This document shows, piece by piece, positions 1 through 8,204 of a DNA stretch of 64,000 nucleotides (its first letter is position 1; each line of letters begins with the position of its first letter). Origin of the DNA: Rhizobium sophorae (GTDB lineage Bacteria; Pseudomonadota; Alphaproteobacteria; Rhizobiales; Rhizobiaceae). The notes below the pieces were generated by a model. It worked only from the letters and a program-made list of their open reading frames with translations, made no database searches and was not told the origin of the DNA. Both the position numbers and the translations under genes were made by a program. Location of the stretch: assembly GCF_013087515.1 (NCBI RefSeq), contig NZ_JABFCN010000045.1:62001-126000 (forward strand), written 5' to 3'.

Positions 1-1185
1 CTTTCCGGCGATATGCAAAGGCTCGCCGGCGGTGACACGGCGATTGCCTGCACCGGGATTGGCCGCACCGATGAAATCGGGACGATGGCATCGGCCGTCG
101 AAGTCTTCCGCCAGGCGGCGATTGCCAACAAGCAACTCGAAAAAGATGCCGAGGCCGCCCGATTGCAGGGTGAAACCGAGCGGGTCACGGCCCGAAAGCA
201 GGCTGACGAAGATGCAGCCGAACGGCTGCGGGTGGCGACATCAGGCCTCGCCGCAGGCCTGAAGAGGCTTGCGTCCGGCGATCTCGCCTTCCAGATCGAC
301 GAACCCTTCGCCCCCGACTTTGAGAGCCTCCGGCATGATTTCAACATGTCGATCCGGCAGCTCGATCAGACGCTCAGCGCCATCGCGGCCGCCATTGCCG
401 CGATCGACGAAGGCACCAGGGAAATCGCATCCGGGGCCGGCGATCTGTCGAAACGAACCGAACAGCAGGCGGCCTCTCTCGAAGAAACGGCCGCAGCGCT
501 CGATCAGATCACCGCCAATGTCTCGAATTCGAGCAAGCGGACCGACGAGGCGCGCACTGAAGCAACCGATGCAAACCGCAATGCCGCCAAGTCCTCCGAG
601 GTCGTCTCGCATGCCGAAGAGGCCATGCGCCGCATCGAGGCCTCGTCGCAGCAGATCTCCAGCATTATCGGCGTGATCGACGAGATCGCCTTCCAGACCA
701 ATCTGCTGGCGCTGAACGCCGGCGTCGAAGCGGCGCGCGCCGGCGACGCGGGCAAGGGTTTCGCCGTCGTCGCTCAGGAAGTCCGCGAGCTTGCCCAGCG
801 GTCGGCTCAGGCGGCCAAGGAAATCAAGGGCCACATCCAGAAATCCTCGGTGGAAGTGGAAAGCGGCGTCAAGCTGGTTCTCGACACCAGCCAGGTTCTG
901 AAGGCGATCAGCGAACAGATTGCCCGCATCAACCAGCACATGGATGCAATCGCCGTATCGGCAAAAGAGCAGTCGACCGGCCTTGCCGAAGTCAATACTG
1001 CAGTCAATTCCATGGATCAGGTGACCCAGCAGAACGCGGCAATGGTGGAGCAATCGACAGCGGCATCCGGTCATCTCGCCGAGGAAGCTGCCAAGCTGCG
1101 TGAACTCGTTTCCCGGTTCAGGCTTCGTGCGACCGCTTCGACGCCATCTGCAGCTGGACGCCGGGGTGGGCAGCTGGCGGCCTGA
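1..1185 (+). CDS. Methyl-accepting chemotaxis protein, 5'-truncated by the window edge
   Basis: The frame is open from the first base, so the sensor and membrane part lies outside the window and the ATG at 13 is internal. The visible part holds two HAMP-like stretches (the second around the LASGDLAFQI motif) and then the long coiled-coil signalling domain. The tip carries NLLALNAGVEAARAG and GKGFAVVAQEVRELA, the diagnostic hairpin that contacts CheA/CheW. Glutamate-rich candidate methylation patches lie on either side (EETAAALDQI). The C-terminus has no recognisable CheR/CheB tether pentapeptide. The ligand cannot be inferred without the N-terminal sensor. Confidence 0.93.
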   Translation, partial: LSGDMQRLAGGDTAIACTGIGRTDEIGTMASAVEVFRQAAIANKQLEKDAEAARLQGETERVTARKQADEDAAERLRVATSGLAAGLKRLASGDLAFQIDEPFAPDFESLRHDFNMSIRQLDQTLSAIAAAIAAIDEGTREIASGAGDLSKRTEQQAASLEETAAALDQITANVSNSSKRTDEARTEATDANRNAAKSSEVVSHAEEAMRRIEASSQQISSIIGVIDEIAFQTNLLALNAGVEAARAGDAGKGFAVVAQEVRELAQRSAQAAKEIKGHIQKSSVEVESGVKLVLDTSQVLKAISEQIARINQHMDAIAVSAKEQSTGLAEVNTAVNSMDQVTQQNAAMVEQSTAASGHLAEEAAKLRELVSRFRLRATASTPSAAGRRGGQLAA

Positions 1186-1385
1186 CGGCTGCTATCTCAT
1201 CGCCATGCTTCATTCCCAAGCCAAGCCGACACGACCGGTCCGGCAGCGACGCCGGAGCCGGTCGCTTGCCGCATCGCAGCCATGCTTGAGATCAGGTTGA
1301 GCTTTGGCCGGGCATCGTGTAAAGCCGCAGCATTCCCGGACAAGACCCAGACTTCCAGCCCAGACTTTCAGCAAGGCGTGAACAT

Positions 1386-2075
1386 ATGGACGGCTTCGAG
1401 CTCATCATCTTCGACTGCGACGGCGTTCTCGTCGATTCGGAAATCATCGCGGCTGAGGTCGAATCCGGACTTCTGACCGAAGCCGGATATCCGATCAGCG
1501 CCGAGGAAATGGGCGAACGCTTCGCCGGCATGACGTGGCGCAACATCCTGCTGCAGATCGAGCGCGAGGCAAGCATCCCGTTTTCGGCCTCCCTGCTCGA
1601 CAAGTCGGAGCATCTGCTCGACCTCAGATTGGCGCAGGACGTCCAAGCCATTCCGGGCGTCGAATTCGCCGTCTCCAGGCTGGCAATGAAGCGCTGCATC
1701 TGCTCGAATTCGAGCACCAAGCGGCTCGACATGATGCTGAGCAAGGTGGGGCTGAAGCCGCAGTTTGCGCCGAACATCTTTTCCGCCAAAGATCTTGGCC
1801 CCGACCGCGTCAAGCCGAAGCCCGACATCTTCCTGCATGGCGCAAGCCAGATGGGCGTTTCGCCTGACAAGGTCGTCGTGGTCGAGGATTCCGTCCACGG
1901 CGTCCATGCGGCCCGCGCCGCCGGCATGCGCGTCATCGGTTTTACCGGCGCCTCGCACAGCTATCCCGCCCATGCCGACAAATTGACGGATGCCGGCGCC
2001 GAAACGGCAATCTCCCGCATGAACGACCTGCCAGGCGTGGTCGCCGCATTGGCGGCATGGGACAACGTTCTCTGA
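1386..2075 (+). CDS. HAD-superfamily phosphatase (beta-phosphoglucomutase-like)
   Basis: A 229-residue cytosolic hydrolase of HAD subfamily I. Motif I is IFDCDGVLVDSE with the nucleophile Asp10 and the acid/base Asp12. Motif II lies in CSNSST, and motifs III/IV in KPKPDIFLHGA followed by VVVEDSVHGVHAARAAGM. An alpha-helical cap fills residues about 20-85. Such proteins dephosphorylate small sugar phosphates or similar metabolites, and the substrate cannot be read from the sequence. It stands alone between the chemotaxis receptor and hipBA. An AAGGCG stretch about 8 bases before the ATG serves as a modest ribosome binding site. Confidence 0.88.
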   Translation: MDGFELIIFDCDGVLVDSEIIAAEVESGLLTEAGYPISAEEMGERFAGMTWRNILLQIEREASIPFSASLLDKSEHLLDLRLAQDVQAIPGVEFAVSRLAMKRCICSNSSTKRLDMMLSKVGLKPQFAPNIFSAKDLGPDRVKPKPDIFLHGASQMGVSPDKVVVVEDSVHGVHAARAAGMRVIGFTGASHSYPAHADKLTDAGAETAISRMNDLPGVVAALAAWDNVL

Positions 2076-2260
2076 GGCGCACTATTCCCGTGGATTATGC
2101 ATAAGCATTTCCCTCTTTCTCCCGAGTGACGGGGCCAAACCGCTGGGCAGTTTTGCGTTGCGCATTAACTGCCAGCTGCCGAGCCCATAAGTCATCGCGA
2201 GCACATGACCTATGGCCGATGGTATGGCAGGTATCGATCGGGAAGCCATGCTGATCGATT

Positions 2261-2289
2261 TTGCGTATTGCCGAGGTAATTGCTATTAT
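2261..2289 (+). promoter_or_regulatory. Putative hipBA promoter
   Basis: TTGCGT at 2261-2266 and TATTAT at 2284-2289 are separated by 17 bp, a good sigma-70 arrangement. The predicted transcription start near 2296 falls inside the palindrome at 2294-2323. A bound repressor would therefore block initiation, as expected for an autoregulated antitoxin. Confidence 0.5.
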
Positions 2290-2293
2290 ATTG

Positions 2294-2323
2294 GCACTTA
2301 TATCCATTATTTGATATAAGTGC
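2294..2323. promoter_or_regulatory. Palindromic operator of the hipBA operon
   Basis: Perfect inverted repeat GCACTTATAT / ATATAAGTGC, 10-bp arms with a 10-bp spacer, ending 4 bp before the proposed hipB start codon. A direct repeat TGCTATTAT (2281-2289 and 2321-2329) flanks it at a 40-bp interval, the second copy containing the ATG region. HipB-type antitoxins bind such palindromes with HipA as co-repressor. The role here is inferred from position and symmetry. Confidence 0.65.
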
Positions 2324-2327
2324 TATT

Positions 2328-2627
2328 ATGTTCACATTTAATATGACCTCTCCCGCCGAGGTGATTGTCGGCCTATCCGAACGAATGAAGCGTCGACGTA
2401 TTGATGCCGCCCTCACTCAAAGGGAGTTAGCCGCAAGAGCCGGCGTTTCCTACGGATCGCTAAGACTGTTCGAAGAGACGGGAAAGGTTTCACTTGAAGC
2501 CCTTGTGAAGATTGCCTTTGTTCTGGAAGCCGAAGCGGAGTTCGAGCACTTGTTTCCGCCTCGACCACCCAAGACAATTGACGATGTCATTGGCCGTCCT
2601 GTCAGGCAGAGGGTGCGCAAGAGATGA
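2328..2627 (+). CDS. hipB: HipB-like antitoxin, XRE-family helix-turn-helix protein
   Basis: A 99-residue protein with one XRE-type HTH at about residues 16-70: ERMKRRRIDAALTQRELAARAG, then a recognition helix near VSYGSLRLFEETG. It should neutralise the downstream HipA kinase and repress the operon through the palindrome just upstream. The frame stays open upstream to an ATG at 2280, but that would place the promoter and operator inside the gene, so 2328 (or the ATG at 2343) is preferred. No clear Shine-Dalgarno sequence precedes either. The stop overlaps the hipA start (ATGA), so the two are translationally coupled. Confidence 0.82.
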   Translation: MFTFNMTSPAEVIVGLSERMKRRRIDAALTQRELAARAGVSYGSLRLFEETGKVSLEALVKIAFVLEAEAEFEHLFPPRPPKTIDDVIGRPVRQRVRKR

Positions 2628-3865
2628 AATTCAAGCCGATCCGAAAAATGAGCGTCGTTCTCGATCTCGAGGGGAGCGAGAGAAATCTAGGAACGCTTGC
2701 ATGGAGCAGCGACGAACGCAGGGCCTATTTTGAATATTCGGCGGCATTCCTCGCTGCGCCTTTGCCGGTGTCCCCCTTCAATTTAAAAGAAAATCCGGGT
2801 CTGATCGCGGCGGCGCGCGATCCGTTCGACGGACTCCACGGTCTGTTTAACGACAGTCTACCCGACGGATGGGGCCGCCTCCTGCTTGATCGCCGTCTTC
2901 AAAAGGCTGGTGTCGACTATCACCTGCTCACCCCGCTGGATCGCCTTTCCGCGGTTGGAAAGACGGGGATGGGTGCGCTCTCATACATCCCCGAACTGGC
3001 TAACGACGAAAGAAAACCCGCCGATGACATCGATTGGGATTGGTTCGTCGAGCAGGTCGACCTCGTCCAAGCCGAGATGGACATAGCCGACATCGACACT
3101 CTGCAGGGCGCGCAGGGCGGCTCTGCGGGGGCACGTCCAAAAATCATGATAGGATTTAACAAGGCCCAAAATACATTCAATCTGGACTACGGCCGGGACA
3201 TGGAGCCCGGTTTTGATCGATGGATGGTAAAGGCGCGCGGCGTTGGCGACCCCATCGATATCGGGGTCGAGGAGCAGGCCTATGCTTTGATGGCACGCGC
3301 CGCAGGGCTGGAGATGGCCGAGACGCGGACATTCGACACCAGGAAAGGGAGCCGTCTTTTCGCCACCAAGCGATTTGATCGGACACCGGCCGGCCGGCTG
3401 CACATGCACACCGCCAGCGGCATCTTGAACGCCAGCCATCGACAGGCGTCGCTGAACTACGGACAGCTCCACAAGCTGACACTCATGATGACACGCGACA
3501 ATTCCGAAGTCCTACGGATGTTTCGGCGCATGGTCTTCAACGTGTACGCCAGGAATCGAGACGACCACGCCAAGAACCACGCCTTCCTTATGAACGCAGA
3601 CGGGCGATGGACCCTCTCTCCTGCTTACGATCTGACCTTCTCTTCGGGACCAGGAGGAGAACACAGCGTGGATATTGCAGGCGAAGGAAGAAACCCTGAT
3701 ATGAAGCACCTGCTGACTGTCTCCAGGCAAGCTTCGATCTCTGATCAAGACGCGAGGGATGTCGTCGATCAGGTTCGCACCGCTATCGAAGGCTGGCAAC
3801 AATTCGCAGAAAAAGCTGGCCTATCCAAATCCCGTACAACCGAGCTTGACCGGATTCTGAACTAG
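2624..3865 (+). CDS. hipA: HipA-type serine/threonine kinase toxin
   Basis: A 413-residue HipA family protein, about the length of E. coli HipA. The N-terminal part contains the family motif LFNDSLPDGWGRLLLDRRL. The ATP-binding loop region is GGSAGARPKIMIG (about 165-177). The catalytic segment is NRDDHAKNHAFL, with Asp313 matching the catalytic Asp of the DGHAKN motif in E. coli HipA, and a metal-binding Asp lies in SPAYDLTFS (about 336). All key residues appear present, so the toxin is probably active. Characterised HipA phosphorylates glutamyl-tRNA synthetase to halt growth; the target here is not known. It overlaps hipB by 4 bp. Confidence 0.92.
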   Translation: MKFKPIRKMSVVLDLEGSERNLGTLAWSSDERRAYFEYSAAFLAAPLPVSPFNLKENPGLIAAARDPFDGLHGLFNDSLPDGWGRLLLDRRLQKAGVDYHLLTPLDRLSAVGKTGMGALSYIPELANDERKPADDIDWDWFVEQVDLVQAEMDIADIDTLQGAQGGSAGARPKIMIGFNKAQNTFNLDYGRDMEPGFDRWMVKARGVGDPIDIGVEEQAYALMARAAGLEMAETRTFDTRKGSRLFATKRFDRTPAGRLHMHTASGILNASHRQASLNYGQLHKLTLMMTRDNSEVLRMFRRMVFNVYARNRDDHAKNHAFLMNADGRWTLSPAYDLTFSSGPGGEHSVDIAGEGRNPDMKHLLTVSRQASISDQDARDVVDQVRTAIEGWQQFAEKAGLSKSRTTELDRILN

Positions 3866-3898
3866 AACGCCCGCTTCCCACGTTTCACGAAAATTGCT

Positions 3899-4546
3899 CT
3901 AGCTGCTCTTCTTAGTCTTTGCCGGCTGGGTGTCGAAGCCGATATTGACGCGCACCAGGGCGCCGGAGCCGACCGGCATCTTGATGCCGTCCTTGCGGAA
4001 GATGACCTGGGTGCCCGGCGCGCCCGGCGGGATCTCGGTCGGGAATTTGGTGACCTCGGAATAGAGCACGGTCTCGCCATCGACGACGGAAATGCGGATC
4101 GGCAGCGTCAGCGGGCCTGGCGTACCGGCCGGGCCGGTGATGAGGCGCAGCTGGGCAACGACGGTCATCGTCAGGTTCGTCTCGTTCAGCGTGCACTGGC
4201 GAGTGTAATCGCCGAAGGAGGCCTGGTAGACGATCTGCTGCGGATCGTCCTTCTTGCCCTTGGCATAGGTGCGGAAGATCGCATCCTGGTCACGCATGAA
4301 GATCTGCGGGCAGGCGCCCTGGACAACGGGGGCAACCGTGCCCTGCGCCGTCGTTGCGGTGCCGATCGAAGGATTGTTCGAGGAGGGGTTGGCCGGCGCC
4401 AGCGGCATGATCTGGGCGGTGCCGTTCGGCTGGGTCGCCGGCGTCGCCGGCTTGCTGTCGCCGCCGATACCGAGCGAATTGCAACCAGCGAGCAGGGCAA
4501 GAATAGATGCGGAGACGATGAGACGCGAGACCTTGCCGAGCACCAT
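3899..4546 (-). CDS. Conserved lipoprotein of unknown function
   Basis: A 215-residue exported protein. The N-terminus MVLGKVSRLIVSASILALLAGC is a type II signal peptide with lipobox LAGC, giving a lipidated Cys at residue 22. A Ser/Pro/Thr-rich linker follows to about residue 70, then a compact domain with QGACPQIFMRDQD. I know no function for it; rhizobial relatives are annotated only as hypothetical lipoproteins. It is transcribed away from thrC, and the 291 bp between them must carry both promoters. Confidence 0.75.
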   Translation of the reverse strand: MVLGKVSRLIVSASILALLAGCNSLGIGGDSKPATPATQPNGTAQIMPLAPANPSSNNPSIGTATTAQGTVAPVVQGACPQIFMRDQDAIFRTYAKGKKDDPQQIVYQASFGDYTRQCTLNETNLTMTVVAQLRLITGPAGTPGPLTLPIRISVVDGETVLYSEVTKFPTEIPPGAPGTQVIFRKDGIKMPVGSGALVRVNIGFDTQPAKTKKSS

Positions 4547-4837
4547 ATTCCATCCCTTGTATAAGCGCTTCTTGGGGACCCCATGTCTTTTCCGCGGGGC
4601 CTTTCACGACGGTTTGCGATGGTCTATATCAGCGGCGCAAACAAAAATCGATTGGGTAAGCGCCGTTTTGATGCACTTTTCGACGCCGGATGCGGGCAAC
4701 TTCAAAAGCATACGAGCAAAGCCCTGCCCGCAGAGCGGCGTCCTTTTGATTTCCGGCCCGATGTCCAGCCAAGACTTCCGGCAGAGCGGGCGATCGCCGC
4801 GCCCGGCCGGATTTCCTCCAGCGATAGATCAAGGATG

Positions 4838-6259
4838 ATGAACGTGGATTATATCTCGACCCGCGGCGAGGCCCCTTCCCTCGGCTTTTGCGACGCCCTT
4901 TTGACGGGGCTGGCGCGCGACGGCGGGCTCTATGTTCCGCGCAAATGGCCGAGCTTTTCCAAGAAGGAGATCCGGGCGCTCAGGGGCAAGACCTATCAGG
5001 AGATCGCCTTCACCATCCTGTCGCCCTTCACCAATGGCGAGATCCCCGACGAGACTTTCCGGGCGATGATCGACGAGGCCTATGGCACCTTCCGTCACCC
5101 GGCGATTGCGCCGCTCGTCCAGACCGGGCCGAACAGCTTCGTCATGGAGCTCTTCCACGGCACGACGCTCGCCTTCAAGGACGTGGCGATGCAACTGCTC
5201 GCCCGGCTGATGGACTATGCGCTGGAAAAGCGCGGCGAGCGGGCGACGATCGTCGGCGCCACCTCGGGCGACACTGGCGGGGCTGCGATCGACGCCTTCG
5301 CCGGCCGTGAGCGCACCGACATCTTCATCCTTTTCCCGCATGGCAAGGTCTCGCCGGTGCAGCAGCGGCAGATGACGACCTCGTCGTCAGCCAATGTGCA
5401 TGCGCTTGCCGTCGAGGGCAATTTCGACGATTGCCAGAATCTCGTGAAAGCGATGTTCAACGATGTGGCCTTTCGCGACAAGGTTCGTCTGTCAGGGGTC
5501 AACTCGATCAACTGGGCGCGCATCATGGCCCAGATCGTCTATTATTTCACGGCGGCGGTGGCACTCGGCGGACCGGACCGGAAGATCTCGTTCACGGTAC
5601 CGACCGGCAATTTCGGCGATATCTTCGCCGGCTACTGCGCCAAGCGCATGGGCCTGCCGATCGACCGGCTGGTGATCGCCACCAACGAGAACGACATCCT
5701 GGCGCGGACGCTCAAGACCGGCCGCTACGACATGAAGGCGGTCAAGGCGACGAGTTCGCCGTCGATGGATATCCAGATCTCCTCGAACTTCGAACGGCTG
5801 CTGTTCGAAGCCTATGACCGCGACGCTTCGAAGGTGCGTGCGGCGATGGAAAGCCTCAAGCAATCCAACGGTTTCGAGATCGGCGAGCAGGCGCTGAAGG
5901 CGATCCGCCGCGACTTCCGCGCCGGGCGCGCCAGCGAGAAGCAGGTCGCCGAGACGATCCGCAAGACCCATGCCGAAACCGGCTATCTGCTGGATCCGCA
6001 TTCGGCGATCGGCGTCTTCGTCGCTGCCAAGAAAGAAAAGCCGAATACGCCGATGGTGACGCTTTCGACCGCGCATCCGGCGAAATTCCCCGTTGCCGTA
6101 AAATCCGCCTGCGGTATTGACCCGGCGCTTCCGACGTGGCTTGCTGATCTGATGCAAAGGGAGGAGCGTTTCCAGATCATCAAACCGGAGCTGAAAGCCG
6201 TTGAAACCTTTATCGGCAAGCACGCCCGCGGCGAGACGACAGCAGGCGCAGAAAGATAG
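4838..6259 (+). CDS. thrC: Threonine synthase
   Basis: Converts O-phosphohomoserine to threonine with PLP, the last step of the pathway whose kinase (thrB) lies about 18 kb away in this window. The protein is 473 residues, the usual length for the long bacterial/fungal class. It has the N-terminal YISTRGEAPSLGF and the PLP lysine in HGTTLAFKDVAMQ (about Lys114). SGDTGGAAIDAF is the phosphate-binding segment and PTGNFGDIFAGY a cofactor loop. The frame is open upstream to 4583, but homology starts just after tandem ATGs at 4835/4838, preceded by AAGG. The M16 peptidase starts 3 bp after the stop. Confidence 0.95.
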   Translation: MNVDYISTRGEAPSLGFCDALLTGLARDGGLYVPRKWPSFSKKEIRALRGKTYQEIAFTILSPFTNGEIPDETFRAMIDEAYGTFRHPAIAPLVQTGPNSFVMELFHGTTLAFKDVAMQLLARLMDYALEKRGERATIVGATSGDTGGAAIDAFAGRERTDIFILFPHGKVSPVQQRQMTTSSSANVHALAVEGNFDDCQNLVKAMFNDVAFRDKVRLSGVNSINWARIMAQIVYYFTAAVALGGPDRKISFTVPTGNFGDIFAGYCAKRMGLPIDRLVIATNENDILARTLKTGRYDMKAVKATSSPSMDIQISSNFERLLFEAYDRDASKVRAAMESLKQSNGFEIGEQALKAIRRDFRAGRASEKQVAETIRKTHAETGYLLDPHSAIGVFVAAKKEKPNTPMVTLSTAHPAKFPVAVKSACGIDPALPTWLADLMQREERFQIIKPELKAVETFIGKHARGETTAGAER

Positions 6260-6262
6260 CCA

Positions 6263-7561
6263 ATGACAGTTGAGTGCACCCGGCTGAAATCCGGGCTGAC
6301 AGTAGTCACAGAGACCATGCCGCATCTTGAAAGCGTTGCGCTCGGAGTCTGGATCAAATCGGGATCGCGTAACGAGACGGACAACGAGCACGGCATCGCT
6401 CACCTGCTCGAACACATGGCCTTCAAGGGCACGGCGCGCCGCACGGCCCGCCAGATTGCCGAAGAAATCGAGGATGTCGGCGGTGAAGTCAATGCCGCTA
6501 CCTCGACCGAGACGACCTCCTATTACGCCCGCGTGCTCAAGGACTACGTGCCGCTCGCCGTCGATATCCTCGCCGACATCCTGACGGAATCGGCCTTCGA
6601 GGAGGAGGAACTGGAGCGCGAAAAGCAGGTGATCCTGCAGGAGATCAACGCCGCCAACGACACGCCCGACGACGTGGTGTTCGACCGGTTCTCCGAGGTC
6701 GCCTATCGCGACCAGACGCTCGGCCGGGCGATCCTCGGCACGCCGGAGACCGTCGTCTCCTTCACGCCGCAGCAGATCCGCGGCTATCTCGGCCGCAACT
6801 ACACGACCGACCGCATGTTCGTGGTCGCCACCGGCGCCGTCGAGCATGAAGCGTTCCTACGCTTGGTCGAGGACCGTTTCGCCAGCCTGCCGACTGCACC
6901 TTCCGCCCCGCCGGTCATGGACGCGGCGCGTTACATCGGCGGCAGCGTGCGTGAACCGCGCGACCTGATGGATGCGCAGATCCTGCTCGGCTTCGAGGGC
7001 AAGCCTTACCACGCCCGCGATTTCTATTGCTCGCAGATCCTCGCCAATATCCTCGGCGGCGGCATGTCGTCCAGGCTGTTCCAGGAGGTGCGCGAGTTCC
7101 GCGGCCTCTGTTATTCCGTCTATGCCTTCCACTGGGGCTTCTCCGACACCGGCATCTTCGGCATTCATGCCGCAACCGGCGGCGAAAACCTGCCGGAGCT
7201 GGTGCCCGTCATCATCGACGAGCTGCACAAATCCGCCGATGCGATCCACCAGAACGAGATCGAGCGCGCCCGCGCCCAGATCCGCGCCCAGCTCTTGATG
7301 GGTGCGGAAAGCCCGGCCGCCCGGGCCGGCCAGATCGCCAGGCAGATGATGCTCTACGGCCGGCCGATCTCCAATCCGGAGATGATGGAGCGGCTGGAAG
7401 GCATCACCATCGAGCGGCTGACCGACCTTGCCGGACGCCTGTTCTATGACACGGTGCCGACGCTTTCGGCGATCGGTCCACTGGAGCAGCTCGCGCCGAT
7501 GGAAGACATCACTGCCTCGCTTTCGGTCCCGGCGTCGAAGACGCTGCAGGCAAGCCGCTGA
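6263..7561 (+). CDS. M16-family zinc metallopeptidase (processing-peptidase-like)
   Basis: A 432-residue cytosolic pitrilysin/insulinase-family peptidase, related to the beta subunit of mitochondrial processing peptidase. The inverted zinc motif HLLEH is at residues 47-51 within EHGIAHLLEHMAFKGT, and the downstream zinc-ligand glutamate falls in EELEREKQVILQEI. The two-lobe arrangement is complete, with a C-terminal non-catalytic half carrying GGGMSSRLFQEVREFRG. The start is 3 bp after thrC, so the two are probably cotranscribed, though no functional link is known. There is no signal peptide. The substrate is unknown. Confidence 0.92.
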   Translation: MTVECTRLKSGLTVVTETMPHLESVALGVWIKSGSRNETDNEHGIAHLLEHMAFKGTARRTARQIAEEIEDVGGEVNAATSTETTSYYARVLKDYVPLAVDILADILTESAFEEEELEREKQVILQEINAANDTPDDVVFDRFSEVAYRDQTLGRAILGTPETVVSFTPQQIRGYLGRNYTTDRMFVVATGAVEHEAFLRLVEDRFASLPTAPSAPPVMDAARYIGGSVREPRDLMDAQILLGFEGKPYHARDFYCSQILANILGGGMSSRLFQEVREFRGLCYSVYAFHWGFSDTGIFGIHAATGGENLPELVPVIIDELHKSADAIHQNEIERARAQIRAQLLMGAESPAARAGQIARQMMLYGRPISNPEMMERLEGITIERLTDLAGRLFYDTVPTLSAIGPLEQLAPMEDITASLSVPASKTLQASR

Positions 7562-7589
7562 GCGACGTCCGTCCTGCCGGGAGTGATCG

Positions 7590-8204
7590 ATGCCAAAATC
7601 GGTTTTTCGGTTCCTGCAGCGGCAGCCGGAAGCGGTGCAGCTGGAGAACGACAGATATCTCCTGCGCCTGCCGCGCTACCAGGATTTCAACCAGTGGCAC
7701 CGGCTGCGCGCCGACAGCCGCAAGTTCCTGGAACCCTGGGAGCCGACCTGGCGACGCGACGAGCTGACGGAGGGCGCCTACCGCGCCCGCGTCGTCCGCG
7801 GCAAGCAGGAATATGCCTCGGGCCAGGCGGTGCCGCTGTTCATTTTCCTGAAAGACGACATGACGCTCGTCGGCGGCGTCACCATCGGCTACATCAGAAG
7901 AGGTGCGGCACAAAGCTGCATGATCGGCTACTGGATGGGCGAACGCCATGCCGGCCAGGGGCATATGTTCGCCGCCCTTCAATTGGTTATTCCTTACATC
8001 TTCGCCGGGCTTGAGTTGCACCGTATCGAAGCAGCCTGTATTCCAGATAACGCGCGCAGCATCCGTCTGCTTGAAAAAGCCGGGTTTCAACAGGAAGGCT
8101 ATCTGCGCGGATATCTGAAGATCAACGGTCAGTGGCATGACCATGTGATGTTTTCACGTCTCGCCACCGATACGGATAAAGGCAGGAAAACCGACAGCCG
8201 ATGA
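7590..8204 (+). CDS. GNAT N-acetyltransferase, RimJ/RimL type
   Basis: A 204-residue acetyltransferase. GNAT features are the acceptor-binding N-terminal half, a beta strand LVGGVTIGYIRRG, the acetyl-CoA loop in WMGERHAGQGHMFAAL (Q/RxxGxG/A-like), and the C-terminal HRIEAACIPDNARSIRLLEK typical of the RimJ/RimL subfamily, which acetylates ribosomal protein N-termini or small molecules. It begins 28 bp after the M16 gene, and its stop overlaps the next gene by 4 bp (ATGA), suggesting one operon from thrC through the GGDEF/EAL gene. Confidence 0.88.
   Translation: MPKSVFRFLQRQPEAVQLENDRYLLRLPRYQDFNQWHRLRADSRKFLEPWEPTWRRDELTEGAYRARVVRGKQEYASGQAVPLFIFLKDDMTLVGGVTIGYIRRGAAQSCMIGYWMGERHAGQGHMFAALQLVIPYIFAGLELHRIEAACIPDNARSIRLLEKAGFQQEGYLRGYLKINGQWHDHVMFSRLATDTDKGRKTDSR

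Noticed and set aside
2280..2327. Longer N-terminus of HipB from the ATG at 2280
   Set aside because: It would translate the palindromic operator and the -10 box, and the extra residues (LLYWHLYPLFDISAI) are hydrophobic and unlike HipB.
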